This document shows positions 1-11,800 of a stretch of DNA of 64,000 bases, one piece after another. The translations under genes were made by a program, and so were the position numbers. The stretch covers positions 2,140,407 through 2,204,406 of the forward strand of contig NZ_NCSS01000006.1 of NCBI RefSeq assembly GCF_002088935.1. Reading direction: 5' to 3'. Under the pieces are notes generated by a model. It was not told the DNA's origin. It saw only the letters and a program-made list of their open reading frames with translations, and searched no databases. How positions within the stretch are numbered: position 1 is the first letter of the stretch; each line of letters opens with the position of its first letter. This stretch comes from Henriciella litoralis (GTDB lineage: Bacteria; Pseudomonadota; Alphaproteobacteria; Caulobacterales; Hyphomonadaceae).

Positions 1-465
1 GGCTATACCGGCGTGGCCGAGGCGCATTCTGAATATGCCGCCGAAGTGCGCAGCGCGCTCGGCACCTTGCGCGTCGCCGCCATCGGCATGGTCATCCTGC
101 TGGCCGCGACCGCCATTGCCGTGATCGCCTTCGCGACCCACGCCGCCCTCCTCGCCCGAAAAGACATCGTCGATGTGTTGCATCTTGCCGGTGCAGAAGA
201 CAGCTTCATTGCGAGACTATTTGAGCGCCGCTTCTGGACGCTTGGGCTGAAAGCAGGGTCCGCCGGATCGGTCGCCGCGCTTGCGGTTACCGCCCTCATC
301 GTCTTTTCCGCCCAGAGCACCGCCTCTCATAGCGAGCTATTGCCCCGCCTCTCGCTCGACTTCTGGGACCTCGTCATCCTCGCCGTCACGCCGGTTATCG
401 GCGGCCTGGCCTCACGCTTCGCAGCCGGCGGCACCGTCAGCCAGTCACTGAAGAACGTCCTTTGA
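1..465 (+). CDS. ftsX: Cell division protein FtsX, C-terminal part (partial)
   Basis: The frame is open from the first base, so this is the last ~154 residues of a gene that begins outside the window. Three hydrophobic segments can be seen, and between the first two lies a stretch resembling the FtsX pattern VLHLAGAxDSFIAR. FtsX is the membrane permease partner of the ATPase FtsE; together they control septal peptidoglycan hydrolysis at the inner membrane. It ends inside the start of plsC (TTGA overlap), so the two are probably co-transcribed; ftsE would be expected just upstream. A different FtsX-like ABC permease cannot be excluded from this fragment. Confidence 0.75.
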   Translation, partial: GYTGVAEAHSEYAAEVRSALGTLRVAAIGMVILLAATAIAVIAFATHAALLARKDIVDVLHLAGAEDSFIARLFERRFWTLGLKAGSAGSVAALAVTALIVFSAQSTASHSELLPRLSLDFWDLVILAVTPVIGGLASRFAAGGTVSQSLKNVL

Positions 466-1211
466 ACACGATCCGCTCAATCCTCTTTTTTCTGTGGCTC
501 TATGGCGGCATGGCCGTCATCGGAGTCGCCTGCTTGCCGACCCTGCTTTTGTCCCGGCGCTTCGCGATCAAGGCTGTCGCCTTCTTTGCCGAATATGTCC
601 GGCTCGGCCTTCGGCTGATCTGCGGCGTCCGCGTTGAACTGCGAGGCCGCGAACGTATCCCCGACGGCGCCCTGCTGATTGCCGGCAAGCATCAGGCGAT
701 GCTGGACGTGTTTATCCCGTTCATCCTGTTCTCGGATGCCGCCGTCATCATGAAGCGCGAGCTGCTCTGGTATCCAGCCCTTGGCTGGTACGCCCTCAAG
801 ACGCGCATGATCCCGATTGACCGGGCGGGAACGACAAAAACGCTGAAAGCCATGCTGAAAGAGGCGAGCGTTCGCGCCAAAAACGGCCGCCAGATCCTGA
901 TCTACCCGGAGGGCACACGGGCCGCCCCCGGCGCGCCGCCAGAGTACAAGGCCGCTGGCGTCACCGCGCTCTACAATGCGCTCAACATCCCGGTCGTGCC
1001 GCTTGCGACCAATTCCGGCCTCTGCTGGCCAGCGCGCGGTCTCACCCGCAAACCGGGACACGTCGTCTATGAGGTTCTCCCCCCGATCCCGGCCGATCTC
1101 AATCGCAAGGAAATGTTCGCGCGCATGTCCGCCGATCTAGAGGCCGCCTCTGAGCGCCTCCTCGATGAAGGTCTTGCCGCGCAGGGGCGGACACGAGACG
1201 ATCTTGCATGA
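462..1211 (+). CDS. plsC: 1-acyl-sn-glycerol-3-phosphate acyltransferase
   Basis: This 249-residue protein transfers an acyl chain to lysophosphatidic acid to make phosphatidic acid at the inner membrane. It has an N-terminal hydrophobic anchor (about residues 5-30), the catalytic HX4D motif at H77-D82 (KHQAMLD) and the substrate-binding motif YPEGTR at residues 148-153. The length is normal for the family. The TTG start overlaps the ftsX stop, and its own stop overlaps the next start by four bases, which points to translational coupling across all three genes. Confidence 0.9.
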   Translation: MNTIRSILFFLWLYGGMAVIGVACLPTLLLSRRFAIKAVAFFAEYVRLGLRLICGVRVELRGRERIPDGALLIAGKHQAMLDVFIPFILFSDAAVIMKRELLWYPALGWYALKTRMIPIDRAGTTKTLKAMLKEASVRAKNGRQILIYPEGTRAAPGAPPEYKAAGVTALYNALNIPVVPLATNSGLCWPARGLTRKPGHVVYEVLPPIPADLNRKEMFARMSADLEAASERLLDEGLAAQGRTRDDLA

Positions 1212-1840
1212 GCGCCCCCTCGCAAGCTGACCTAGTAGAGGCTTGCACCTGGCTGAGCGAACGCGACGCATCCCTCGCCCGCGCCTATAGAGACCTCGGG
1301 CTCCCAACATGGCGCTACCGCGAACCGAACTATTCCGTCATTGCCCGCATGATCGCCTATCAGCAGATCACAACCAAGGCCGCCGCCAGCATCTGGGCCC
1401 GCGTCGAAGACGCGCTCGGTACGGTCTCGACCGCCTCAGTCCTCGCTGCCTCGGATGACACCCTTCGCGGCTGCGGCCTCTCACGCCCGAAAGTCAGACA
1501 CCTCCGCTCCATTGCCGACGCGATAGAAAGCGGCGCACTCGACCTCACCCGCGTCTACAGCGCCGAGATAGACGACGCCCGCGCCGAATTGATTGCCGTT
1601 AAGGGCATCGGCCCATGGACCGCGGACCTTTTCCTGCTCTATTGCGGCCGGCTCGACGCCTTCCCCGTCGGCGATGTCGGCCTGATGGAAGCCTACAAAC
1701 TGCTGAGCGATGCGAGCGACCGGCACGACACCAAATCGTTCAACACGCTGGCCGAAAGCTGGCGCCCCTATCGGGGCGTCGCGGCACACCTGCTCTGGGG
1801 CTGGATAAATGCTGAGCGCGACAAGGCCAGCGCCCAATAG
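1208..1840 (+). CDS. DNA-3-methyladenine glycosylase II (AlkA-like, HhH-GPD)
   Basis: The 210-residue protein is a base-excision-repair glycosylase that should remove alkylated purines. A helix-hairpin-helix with the sequence AVKGIGPWTAD lies at residues 130-140, and the catalytic aspartate is predicted at D156 in PVGDVGL. It is shorter than E. coli AlkA because the N-terminal TBP-like subdomain is missing; this resembles the compact MAG-type enzymes. The ATG start overlaps the plsC stop as ATGA. The grouping with ftsX and plsC looks like genomic packing rather than shared function. Confidence 0.85.
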   Translation: MSAPSQADLVEACTWLSERDASLARAYRDLGLPTWRYREPNYSVIARMIAYQQITTKAAASIWARVEDALGTVSTASVLAASDDTLRGCGLSRPKVRHLRSIADAIESGALDLTRVYSAEIDDARAELIAVKGIGPWTADLFLLYCGRLDAFPVGDVGLMEAYKLLSDASDRHDTKSFNTLAESWRPYRGVAAHLLWGWINAERDKASAQ

Positions 1841-2004
1841 TGACCGCACAAGGGACAGAAAATGCGCGCCCCCTCTAGCCAAGGGCCAATTCTGTCATAA
1901 ACTCGTCTCAGGGAATCAGTAATGATACCCTCACAACCGATGGAGGCGCGTGTTCACTGACCGAAAGCCAACAGGATCGACCAGGACTGAAAGAGGGCGT
2001 TCAC

Positions 2005-2568
2005 ATGCCTGAAGTCCTGACCAGCCCACCAAGTGGGCGACCAGCTCTCGTATTGAACGCGGACTTCCGCCCCCTCTCCTATTATCCGCTATCTCTGTGG
2101 CCCTGGCAGGACGTCGTCAAAGCCGTCTTCCTCGACCGCGTCGACATCATCGCCGAATATGACACGGTGGTGCGCAGCCCAAGCTTCGAGATGCGCCTTC
2201 CCTCGGTCATCGCCTTGCGCGAATTCGTTCGGCAGGACCGCTCCCCCGCTTTCACCCGGTTCAACGTGTTCCTGCGGGACGGCTTCCAGTGTGCCTATTG
2301 CGGCGCGCATGAGGAACTTACCTTCGATCATGTCATTCCCCGCTCAAAGGGCGGGCGCACCAGCTGGACGAACATCGTCGCGGCCTGTTCGCCTTGCAAT
2401 CTGAAGAAGGGCGGGCGCATGCCCGAGGACGCCAAGATGATACCGGCGCGCAAACCTGCCCGTCCGACCAATTACCAGCTGCAGGAAATCGGCCGCCGCT
2501 TCCCGCCAAACCACCTGCACGCCACCTGGATGGACTACCTTTACTGGGATGTTGAGCTGGAAGCCTGA
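2005..2568 (+). CDS. HNH endonuclease family protein
   Basis: The 187-residue protein carries a zinc-type HNH nuclease domain: CAYCG at residues 96-100, FDHV at 107-110, N123 in TNIV and SPCN with C131. The N-terminal ~80 residues begin with VLNADFRPLSYYPLSLWPW, a lead typical of a chromosomal HNH family common in alphaproteobacteria. No partner methylase or phage gene is nearby, so I read it as a resident housekeeping or repair nuclease of unknown substrate. The ATG follows a plausible AAGAGGG ribosome-binding site, and a shared terminator lies downstream. Confidence 0.85.
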   Translation: MPEVLTSPPSGRPALVLNADFRPLSYYPLSLWPWQDVVKAVFLDRVDIIAEYDTVVRSPSFEMRLPSVIALREFVRQDRSPAFTRFNVFLRDGFQCAYCGAHEELTFDHVIPRSKGGRTSWTNIVAACSPCNLKKGGRMPEDAKMIPARKPARPTNYQLQEIGRRFPPNHLHATWMDYLYWDVELEA

Positions 2569-2586
2569 TCCCGGCATCCCACAAAA

Positions 2587-2625
2587 AAGGCCCCGTCACC
2601 TCTCAGGGTGCGGGGCCTTCTTCTT
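2587..2625. terminator. Bidirectional rho-independent terminator
   Basis: A strong hairpin (AAGGCCCCG paired with CGGGGCCTT, stem extended by TCACC/GGGTG) is followed by a T-rich run on the + strand and preceded by an A run, giving T's on the - strand. It sits between the convergent HNH gene and the acidic secreted protein and can serve both. Confidence 0.85.
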
Positions 2626-2640
2626 TAAAACGGGTCAGAC

Positions 2641-3375
2641 CTAGTATTCCAGATCTTCCTCCGGCTCGATCGTGTCGGCGTCTTCAACAGCCTCAGGACC
2701 GGCATTTTCCAGCTGCCCTTCGACATAGCTGTTGAGCTCAGGATCATTCAGCTCGACGTTCGCACCGGCTTCGGCGTTCAGATCGGAGTCAGCCATGGCG
2801 GCCGCTTCGTCTTCATAATATTCGCCGCCTTGTCCGTCGCTCATGTCCGCTTCGGTGTCAGTTTCGCCATCAGCGCCAAATTCGGCCTCTGGCACGAGAG
2901 CATCACCGCCTTCGTCTGGCTCCAGAACGGCATCGGCTTCGGCATCTTCTTCACTCTCATAATAGAGACCGCCTTCGCCATCGCTCTCGGTCTCCATCTC
3001 GGTGCCAAGCTCTGACTCGACATCGTCCTCAGTCGCTATGTCCGGCGTCGTGACATCGACGTCCGCATCGGCGCTCCAGTCAGCATCAGCTTCTGCCTCT
3101 GCCTCATTCTCGTAATATTCGCCGCCAATGCCGGTTTCGACATTGCCGTCTGTTTCCAGTTCGGCATCACCATCCCAGCTTGGGGTGGTATCTGTTGGCG
3201 TTTCGGCCTCCAGGTCGGTCATGGCGCTATTGCCAGTCTCGACAGCAGTGTCCGGCAGATCGATGGCGACTTCAGCCTCAGTCTTCGCCTGGATGTCGTC
3301 ATTGACGACCTGCGCAGTTGCAGCGGATGCCATCAGGGCGACGGCAGCGGTAGCGGTAAGCAGTGTGCGTTTCAT
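2641..3375 (-). CDS. Acidic repeat-containing secreted protein, predicted general-stress gene
   Basis: I do not recognise a named family. The 244-residue product has an N-terminal signal peptide (MKRTLLTATAAVALMASAATAQ). The mature part is extremely acidic: after K31 I find no lysine, arginine or histidine. A motif G-x-G-G-x-Y-Y-E-x-E occurs three times, near residues 81-90, 133-142 and 181-190, each followed by an acidic A/E/D run, so the protein is built from roughly 50-residue repeats. The upstream region carries a perfect GGAAC-N17-CGTT element, so it is probably induced by the general stress response. A role in metal or cation binding, or as an envelope protectant, is inference only. An SD sequence (AAAGGAGAAAG) precedes the ATG. 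Confidence 0.8.
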   Translation of the reverse strand: MKRTLLTATAAVALMASAATAQVVNDDIQAKTEAEVAIDLPDTAVETGNSAMTDLEAETPTDTTPSWDGDAELETDGNVETGIGGEYYENEAEAEADADWSADADVDVTTPDIATEDDVESELGTEMETESDGEGGLYYESEEDAEADAVLEPDEGGDALVPEAEFGADGETDTEADMSDGQGGEYYEDEAAAMADSDLNAEAGANVELNDPELNSYVEGQLENAGPEAVEDADTIEPEEDLEY

Positions 3376-3411
3376 AACTTTCTCCTTTAGCCTTTCTAGC
3401 TATGGGGAAAG

Positions 3412-3437
3412 AACGGCAGGTCGCTCGGTGGTGTTCC
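3412..3437 (-). promoter_or_regulatory. Sigma-EcfG-type promoter (GGAAC-N17-CGTT)
   Basis: Read on the - strand, GGAAC (3433-3437) is followed after exactly 17 bases by CGTT (3412-3415), matching the consensus known for alphaproteobacterial general-stress sigma factors. The element ends 36 bases before the ATG of the acidic secreted protein, a normal leader length. It matches at every consensus base. Confidence 0.75.
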
Positions 3438-3667
3438 CATTGCCGCGTTAATTCTCCTTAAGGTCGCAAAGCTTCTCTCTACGCCTCTGATTCAACTGAT
3501 TTAATTTCACACCGATCTCTATCTGACGCCTCTAAACGGCACCTGAAACCGGTCTTTTTTGCTGGTCGAAAGCGTGAAATTATTGTCAGATTCAGCGCAA
3601 AATGGGCGTTTGAAGCGCTCCCACCATGAAGGCCCGGCCTGTTTTATCGCCGCGCGAAAGGTTTTGA

Positions 3668-5071
3668 ATGCCAGACATGCCACGCCTGCGCGGCCGCAAC
3701 GCCAAGATCCTCGCCACACTCGGTCCGAAAAGCAGCAGCCCTGAACAGGTGCAACGCCTCGCCGAAGCTGGCGCTGATCTTTTCCGGCTGAACTTCAGTC
3801 ACGGCTCGCATGAAGATCACAAGAAGACGTTCGACGCTGTGCGACGCGCTGAGAAAACACTCGGTCGCCCGCTCGCCATACTCGCAGACCTGCAAGGGCC
3901 AAAAGTCCGCGTCGGTACCTTTCCGGACGGCAAGATCCAGCTCAGCGAGGGCACCGAATACGCTCTGATCGACGAAGAGAGCACTGACAAGCCCGACACG
4001 ATTCCCGTGCCCCACCCGGAAATCCTGGCCGAACTGGAAGAAGGCGACACCGTCTTTTGCGATGACGGGATGATCTCGCTCACTGTCAGCGAGGCAGGCG
4101 ACACGCCGAAAGTCACCGCCGATTTCGCCGGCGAACTCTCAGACCGCAAGGGCTTCACCATTCGCGGCAAGACCCTGCCCCTTAAAGCCCTCACCCCAAA
4201 GGACCGTGAAGACCTCGCCTTCGCACTACAGCTTGGCGTGGACCTCTTCGCCCTTAGCTTCGTGCAATCAGTTTCAGACGTCGAAGAAGCCAAGGCCGAG
4301 ATCGGCGGCGCCGCCCCGCTCATCGCCAAACTCGAAAAGCCCGGCGCGATCAATGAGCTTGAAGCCATCATCGAAGCCGCTGATGGCGTCATGGTCGCGC
4401 GCGGCGATCTCGGTGTCGAATATCCGCCTGAACATGTCCCGATTATCCAGCGGCAGATTGTGCGCGAGGCGCGTGAACGGGGTCGCCCGGTCATCGTCGC
4501 GACGCAGATGCTGGAATCGATGATTGAGCATGCCGCGCCCACCCGCGCCGAAACCAGCGATGTCGCCACGGCCATCTATCAGGGTGTGGATGCCGTCATG
4601 CTGTCAGCCGAGACCGCGATTGGCCATGACCCGGTCGCCGCCGTCTCTGTGATGAGCCGCATCATCTCGGCGACCGAAGATGCACCTGACTTCCGGGGGT
4701 CGCTTCGCCAGTTCATGGGTGATCGGGAGGCCGAGCTTAGCATCGATGTCGTCGCCCGCGCCGCCCAGGCGTTCGCGCTGGTCGAACAGGCCGCAGCTCT
4801 GGCCCTGCGCACAGGGTCTGCCAGGCGGCTCGCCCAGTTTTCCAAGCATCGCGGCCGCTTCAAGATCCTCTATGGCTCAGCAGACCGCCCCCGCCTCCGC
4901 CGCGCGCAACTCCTCTGGGGCGTCCACCCGATCCATATCGAGAACATCGAACAGGAAGACTGGCCTCTCGCTTTGATGAAAGCCGCAAACCTCGACGGCG
5001 CCATCGCCTATGCCGCCTGGAAAGGCGACGACGACGAAACCGCATGGGAAATTGGGGTGCGGCGGGGGTAA
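3668..5071 (+). CDS. pyk: Pyruvate kinase
   Basis: The 467-residue enzyme converts phosphoenolpyruvate and ADP to pyruvate and ATP at the end of glycolysis / Entner-Doudoroff. The start (RNAKILATLGPKS), the substrate loop NFSHGSH, the active-site stretch KLEKPGAINE and the signature VMVARGDLGVE are all present, as is MLSAETA. The C-terminal domain is slightly short compared with E. coli PykF but complete. The ATG follows a GAAAGG ribosome-binding site. It appears to be transcribed alone. Confidence 0.95.
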   Translation: MPDMPRLRGRNAKILATLGPKSSSPEQVQRLAEAGADLFRLNFSHGSHEDHKKTFDAVRRAEKTLGRPLAILADLQGPKVRVGTFPDGKIQLSEGTEYALIDEESTDKPDTIPVPHPEILAELEEGDTVFCDDGMISLTVSEAGDTPKVTADFAGELSDRKGFTIRGKTLPLKALTPKDREDLAFALQLGVDLFALSFVQSVSDVEEAKAEIGGAAPLIAKLEKPGAINELEAIIEAADGVMVARGDLGVEYPPEHVPIIQRQIVREARERGRPVIVATQMLESMIEHAAPTRAETSDVATAIYQGVDAVMLSAETAIGHDPVAAVSVMSRIISATEDAPDFRGSLRQFMGDREAELSIDVVARAAQAFALVEQAAALALRTGSARRLAQFSKHRGRFKILYGSADRPRLRRAQLLWGVHPIHIENIEQEDWPLALMKAANLDGAIAYAAWKGDDDETAWEIGVRRG

Positions 5072-5341
5072 GGGACGCGTTCTCTTTTGCTCATCTTTTA
5101 TCGTGTGAGGTCGCGCCTTCCCGTGCCTTTTTTAGCTAAAGCAAGCGAACTCAGCGCATTGAACATACCCGGTGCCCAGTTCGGACCGGATTTCCCGTAC
5201 ACATCATGCTTCTGACCAGCCCCCCCTCTGCGTGCCGGCGAGTCATGTTCGACCCCCGTGGCCCCCCTCCTCCCCAGAAACGAAAGGCTCTTGCCTTGGC
5301 AAAATGTTATGTCATTACACAACTCGTTGTTGGAGACATGC

Positions 5342-6022
5342 ATGACCCCTTTCGATGAAGACCACGCGGCCATTTACGACACCCAGTTCGGCAATATGGC
5401 CCCCATCCGCGACTGTCTGAATTTGACGGCCATGCTTGCGCTCGAGCCAGTGCCGGAAGACGCTCACATCCTTTGCGCCGGGGCAGGCACGGGCGCGGAA
5501 GTATTGACCCTCGCGGCCACTTATCCAGGCTGGCGCTTCTGTCTGGCTGATCCCGCACCCGCGATGCTCGCCGTTGCACGAACCAAACTCGAAGCCGCAG
5601 GCATTCTAGGCCGCTGCACCTTCCATGAGGGCTATCTGGAGACGTTGGAAGAGGGAGAAGCCTATGATGGGGCGACCTCGCTTCTGGTGTCTCACTTCCT
5701 GACAGACGCGAGCGAGCGCGAAGCCTATTTCCGTGAGATCGCCGCCCGCCTCAAACCCGGCGCCCTCTTCGTCAATGCAGACCTTGCCGCAGATCGCGCC
5801 GATCCCGGTTTCGACCAGCTGATGGATATCTGGATCAGAGGCATGAATGCGAGCCAGATGTCCGCCGACCAGAAGTCTCAGTACCGCGAGAACTTCGGCC
5901 ACGCCTTCGCCGCGCATTCCCCGCAAGACGTCGCCGCCATGATGACAGCGGTCGGCTTCAGTGATCCGGTCCAGATCTTTCAGGGCATGCTCATCCGGTC
6001 ATGGGTCACCGTGCGCACCTGA
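5342..6022 (+). CDS. Class I SAM-dependent methyltransferase
   Basis: The 226-residue protein has the SAM-binding motif I ILCAGAGTGAEV near residues 42-53 and an acidic post-motif (LADPAPAML), so it is a Rossmann-fold methyltransferase of the general Methyltransf_25 type. The substrate cannot be read from the sequence. The frame extends upstream to a GTG at 5258, but the ATG at 5342 is preceded by a GGAG at 5331-5334 with good spacing, and similarity to methyltransferases begins there. The 270 bases upstream, back to pyk, hold no other gene that I can support. Confidence 0.8.
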   Translation: MTPFDEDHAAIYDTQFGNMAPIRDCLNLTAMLALEPVPEDAHILCAGAGTGAEVLTLAATYPGWRFCLADPAPAMLAVARTKLEAAGILGRCTFHEGYLETLEEGEAYDGATSLLVSHFLTDASEREAYFREIAARLKPGALFVNADLAADRADPGFDQLMDIWIRGMNASQMSADQKSQYRENFGHAFAAHSPQDVAAMMTAVGFSDPVQIFQGMLIRSWVTVRT

Positions 6023-6039
6023 CGCTGCCCCTCAAAAAC

Positions 6040-6072
6040 AAAACGCCCGGCCATTTCTGACCGGGCGCTTTC
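6040..6072. terminator. Bidirectional rho-independent terminator
   Basis: CGCCCGG (6044-6050) pairs with CCGGGCG (6061-6067), extended by CA/TG, with A-rich sequence before it and CTTTC after. It lies between the convergent methyltransferase and sucB genes. Confidence 0.8.
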
Positions 6073-6094
6073 ATATCTATCTTCTTAACTCCGA

Positions 6095-7705
<1,611 letters not shown>

Positions 7706-7740
7706 GTCTATTCCGTTTCTTAGTGGTCGGTGATCAGGGG

Positions 7741-10700
7741 TCAGGCGGAAACGATGCTGTCTTCCACCGGCTGGTCGCCCAGCGCAGCGGCGATCAGGGC
7801 ATCGCGTTCCTTATTGTGTTGTGAGAGCAGGCCGGTTGCCGTCGCTGCCGATGGCGGGCGACCTGCATATTTCGGGCGCGGCGCTTTCACGCCGACCTGG
7901 TTACAGGCCCATTCGATCTCGTCGCGCATGAAAGTCCAGCCACCCATATTGCGTGGCTCTTCTTGGCACCAGATCATCTCGGCCTGCGGGAAGCGCTTCA
8001 GCTCCTGCATCAGCGATTTACGCGGCACCGGATAGAATTGCTCGACGCGCAGCAGATAGATGTCGTCGCTGCCTTTTTCCTCGCGCGCTTCGAACAGGTC
8101 GTAATAGACCTTGCCCGAACAGAGCACGACGCGGCGGATCTTCTTGTCCTCGACGAGCTTCACCTTGCCTTCGCGGCCCGGCGTCTCGGCATCGTCCCAC
8201 AGAACACGGTGGAAGGATGACTGCGTATTGAGATCATCCAGCGACGAGGTCGCCAGCTTGTGACGCAGAAGCGATTTCGGCGTCATGATGATCAGCGGCT
8301 TGCGGAAATCGCGGTGAATCTGACGGCGCAGGGCATGGAAATAGTTCGCCGGCGTGGTCAGGTTACACACCTGCATATTGTCTTCCGCGCACATCTGCAG
8401 GAAGCGTTCGAGCCGCGCAGATGAGTGCTCCGGCCCTTGCCCCTCATAGCCATGCGGCAGAAGGCAAACGAGACCGCTCATCCGCAGCCATTTGCGCTCA
8501 GCCGATGAGATGAACTGGTCGAAGAAGACCTGCGCGCCGTTCGAGAAGTCACCAAACTGCGCTTCCCAGAGAACAAGACAGTTCGGGTCAGCCAGCGAGT
8601 AGCCATACTCATAGCCAAGAACTGCCTCTTCCGAGAGAAGCGAATCGATCACTTCATAATGGGCCGCATTCTCGCCGAGATTATCCAGCGGCGTGTAGCG
8701 CTCGCCTGTATTCTGGTCGACGAAATGGCTGTGGCGCTGGGAGAATGTCCCGCGGCCGGAATCCTGGCCGGACAGGCGGACAGGGAAGCCCTCTTCCAAC
8801 AGTGTCGCATAGGCGAGATGCTCAGCGGTGGCCCAGTCGAGCCCCTTGCCGGACGAGATCGCCTCACGGCGCCCATCGATAACGCGTTTCAGCGTCTTAT
8901 GGATGTCCACGCCTTCCGGCACCGTGGTGATCAGCTCACCCAGCTCCTTGAGTTTCTTGACGGTGACGCCGGTCTTGCCACGGCGCTCATCATCCTCGGG
9001 CAGGCCGAGGCCTTTCCATTCGCCGTCGAGCCAGTCGGCCTTGGTCGCCTCGAATTCCTTGCCCTCATCGAAGGCCTTGTCGAGGAAATCGCCGAAATCA
9101 TTGACCTGCGTCTCAACCTCTTCAGCCGTGACGAGACCTTCTTCCACCAGGCGGCGCGCATAGATTTCGCGCGTCGATTCATGTTCCTTGATGTTCTTGT
9201 ACATGACCGGCTGGGTGAACATCGGTTCGTCACCCTCATTGTGGCCGAACCGGCGATAGCAGAACATGTCGATGACAACGTCCTTGCCGAATTTCTGACG
9301 GTACTCGGTGGCGACTTTCGCCACATAGGTCACCGCTTCCGGGTCATCCCCGTTCACATGGAAGATCGGCGCCTGCACCATCAGCGCGACATCTGATGGA
9401 TACGGCGAGGAGCGCGAATACATCGGGCTCGTCGTAAAGCCGATCTGGTTGTTCACGATGAAATGGATCGTGCCACCGGTGCGATACCCGGCAAGGCCGG
9501 ACAGCGCGAAACACTCGGACACAACGCCCTGTCCCGCAAAGGCCGCATCACCGTGCAGCAGCAGAGGCAGTTTGTGCGAACGGTCCAGAACGCCGGTTTC
9601 TTCAGCTTCCATCGCCTGTTTAGCGCGTGTCCGGCCCAAAACAACCGGGTTCACCGCCTCAAGGTGAGATGGGTTGGCGTTCATGGTGAGGTGGACCTCA
9701 TTGCCATCGAACGACCGGTCCGATGAGGCGCCGAGGTGGTATTTCACATCGCCGGAGCCGAAGCCTTCAGCGGCTTGCGTTGAGCCACCCTGGAACTCGT
9801 GGAAAATTTTCTCGTATGGCTTGCCCATCACGGCAGCGAGCATATTGAGGCGGCCACGGTGAGGCATGCCAACAACGATCTCGTTTACGCCAAGGGCGCC
9901 GCCGCGCTTGATGATCTGTTCCAGCGCAGGCACGGCCGCTTCACCGCCATCGAGGCCGAAGCGCTTGGTGCCGGGATAGCGGCGATGCAGGAAGCGTTCG
10001 AACGTCTCTGCTTCGATCAGCTTGGTCAGGATCGCCTTCTTGCCTTCCGGCGTGAACGCAACCCCTTTGTCCGGCCCCTCGATCCGCTCCTGCAGCCAGG
10101 ATTTCTCTTCAGGGCTGGAGATGTGCTGAAACTCGATCCCGATCGTCGAACAATAGGTCCGGCGCAGAATGTCGACCATTTCAGAAATAGTCGCATATTC
10201 GACGCCGAGATAACCATCGATATAAATCTTGCGATCCATGTCGTCTGGCCCGAAGCCATAATTGGCCGGGTCCAGCTCAGGCTGGTCACCCTTATTGTCC
10301 ATGGCCAGCGGGTCGAGCTGGGCAGCGAGGTGTCCGCGCACGCGATAGGCGCGGATCATCATCAGCGCGCGAATGGAATCCTTGACCGCACCGGCCACGT
10401 CTTCCAGCGTCGCGGCGGGCTGGTCCGCCTTGATCTTCTTCTCAAGCTTCGGCTCGAGCGCAGCCCAGTTGCCGTCAAAGGCGGCAAGCTGATCTGCATC
10501 GGCAGGTTTCGGCCATTTTTCACGCTTCCAGCTCGCGCCATCCGCATTGCGGGTGGCATCATCACCGCCATCGCCAAGCTCGCGGAAGAAGTCCCGCCAG
10601 CTTTCGGGCACCGAATTGGGGTCGCGCGAATAGGCGGCCTGCATCTTCTCGATCCAGACCGCACTGCCACCGTAAAGGAACGCGGTATCCAGCATCGCGC

Positions 10701-10749
10701 TGTTCTGCGCACTGCGCTTTCCCGTTACCGGTGATCCATCATCTGCCAT
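7741..10749 (-). CDS. sucA: 2-oxoglutarate dehydrogenase E1 component
   Basis: The 1002-residue thiamine-diphosphate enzyme decarboxylates 2-oxoglutarate and transfers the succinyl group to SucB lipoamide. The N-terminal segment ([14 protein letters not shown]) is the E2-binding region typical of SucA. The middle carries the ThDP/Mg-binding GDAAFAGQG and VNNQIGFTT, and the C-terminal transketolase part contains [16 protein letters not shown]. Length matches the family. It lies 91 bases after sucD and 35 bases before sucB, consistent with one operon. Confidence 0.96.
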   Translation of the reverse strand: MADDGSPVTGKRSAQNSAMLDTAFLYGGSAVWIEKMQAAYSRDPNSVPESWRDFFRELGDGGDDATRNADGASWKREKWPKPADADQLAAFDGNWAALEPKLEKKIKADQPAATLEDVAGAVKDSIRALMMIRAYRVRGHLAAQLDPLAMDNKGDQPELDPANYGFGPDDMDRKIYIDGYLGVEYATISEMVDILRRTYCSTIGIEFQHISSPEEKSWLQERIEGPDKGVAFTPEGKKAILTKLIEAETFERFLHRRYPGTKRFGLDGGEAAVPALEQIIKRGGALGVNEIVVGMPHRGRLNMLAAVMGKPYEKIFHEFQGGSTQAAEGFGSGDVKYHLGASSDRSFDGNEVHLTMNANPSHLEAVNPVVLGRTRAKQAMEAEETGVLDRSHKLPLLLHGDAAFAGQGVVSECFALSGLAGYRTGGTIHFIVNNQIGFTTSPMYSRSSPYPSDVALMVQAPIFHVNGDDPEAVTYVAKVATEYRQKFGKDVVIDMFCYRRFGHNEGDEPMFTQPVMYKNIKEHESTREIYARRLVEEGLVTAEEVETQVNDFGDFLDKAFDEGKEFEATKADWLDGEWKGLGLPEDDERRGKTGVTVKKLKELGELITTVPEGVDIHKTLKRVIDGRREAISSGKGLDWATAEHLAYATLLEEGFPVRLSGQDSGRGTFSQRHSHFVDQNTGERYTPLDNLGENAAHYEVIDSLLSEEAVLGYEYGYSLADPNCLVLWEAQFGDFSNGAQVFFDQFISSAERKWLRMSGLVCLLPHGYEGQGPEHSSARLERFLQMCAEDNMQVCNLTTPANYFHALRRQIHRDFRKPLIIMTPKSLLRHKLATSSLDDLNTQSSFHRVLWDDAETPGREGKVKLVEDKKIRRVVLCSGKVYYDLFEAREEKGSDDIYLLRVEQFYPVPRKSLMQELKRFPQAEMIWCQEEPRNMGGWTFMRDEIEWACNQVGVKAPRPKYAGRPPSAATATGLLSQHNKERDALIAAALGDQPVEDSIVSA

Positions 10750-10840
10750 TTAACTAACCGTCCTGAGAGTGTTCAGATGACGGCCCGGCGTGGTCCATAA
10801 AGGCCGCGTCTGGCCGTCGTGCGAACCATATAGTCCGCGA

Positions 10841-11743
10841 TTATCCTTTAAGAACCTCTACCATGGTCGTTCCGAGTCGGGCAGGGCTCGGGCTCACACG
10901 AATGCCAGCCTCTTCCATTGCCGCGATTTTGGATGGCGCGTCGCCTTTTCCGCCCGAAACGATAGCACCGGCATGGCCCATAGTCCGGCCTTCTGGCGCT
11001 GTGCGGCCCGCGATGAACCCAACCATTGGCTTCTTGCGGCCCTTCTTGGCCTCGTCGATCAGGAATTGTGCAGCTTCTTCTTCAGCAGAACCGCCGATTT
11101 CACCGATCATGATGATCGATTTGGTCGCGTCGTCGCCGAGGAATTTCTCCAGCACGTCGATAAAGTTGGTGCCGTTGACCGGGTCACCGCCAATGCCGAC
11201 AGCTGTCGTCTGGCCAAGGCCAGCCTGCGAGGTCTGGAACACAGCTTCATAGGTCAGTGTGCCGGAGCGCGAAACGACGCCGACAGAGCCCTTCTGGAAG
11301 ATCTTGCCAGGCATGATACCGATCTTGCACTCTTCCGGGGTCAGAACGCCTGGGCAGTTCGGGCCGATCAGGCGGGAGTTTGATTTCTCAAGCTTGGCTT
11401 TCACGCGCACCATGTCGAGCACCGGAACGCCCTCAGTGATACAGGTGATCAGCTCGATGCCTGCATCAATGGCTTCTTCGATAGCCGCTGCTGCGCCAGC
11501 TGGTGGCACGTAGATCACAGACGCGTTCGCGCCGGTGGCTTCCTTGGCTTCGCCTGCATTGGCGTAGATAGGCAGCTCGGTGCCATTGTCGGCTTTCCAT
11601 TTCTGGCCAGCCTTCTTCGGGTGCGTGCCGGCCACCATCTTGGTGCCGTAATATTCCAGCGCCTGATTGGTGTGGAACGAACCGGTATTGCCGGTCAGCC
11701 CCTGGACAATGACTTTAGTGTTCTTGTCGATAAGAATGGACAT
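10841..11743 (-). CDS. sucD: Succinyl-CoA synthetase alpha subunit
   Basis: The 300-residue alpha subunit binds CoA through its N-terminal Rossmann domain ([12 protein letters not shown]) and carries the phosphohistidine, predicted as H257 in [11 protein letters not shown]. With SucC it makes succinate and a nucleoside triphosphate from succinyl-CoA. It is 57 bases downstream of sucC. Length and motifs are normal. Confidence 0.96.
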   Translation of the reverse strand: MSILIDKNTKVIVQGLTGNTGSFHTNQALEYYGTKMVAGTHPKKAGQKWKADNGTELPIYANAGEAKEATGANASVIYVPPAGAAAAIEEAIDAGIELITCITEGVPVLDMVRVKAKLEKSNSRLIGPNCPGVLTPEECKIGIMPGKIFQKGSVGVVSRSGTLTYEAVFQTSQAGLGQTTAVGIGGDPVNGTNFIDVLEKFLGDDATKSIIMIGEIGGSAEEEAAQFLIDEAKKGRKKPMVGFIAGRTAPEGRTMGHAGAIVSGGKGDAPSKIAAMEEAGIRVSPSPARLGTTMVEVLKG

Positions 11744-11800
11744 GTATTTGGTCCCTGAATGTGTGTCGCGCCTCAGGCGCGGAAAATTCGAAAAAGAAGG

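Noticed and set aside
3449..3462. TTAA-N6-TTAA resembling a CtrA site
   Set aside because: The spacing is six rather than the seven bases of the CtrA consensus.
5098..5373. A 91-codon - strand frame between pyk and the methyltransferase
   Set aside because: It has low-complexity composition and overlaps the start of the methyltransferase gene.
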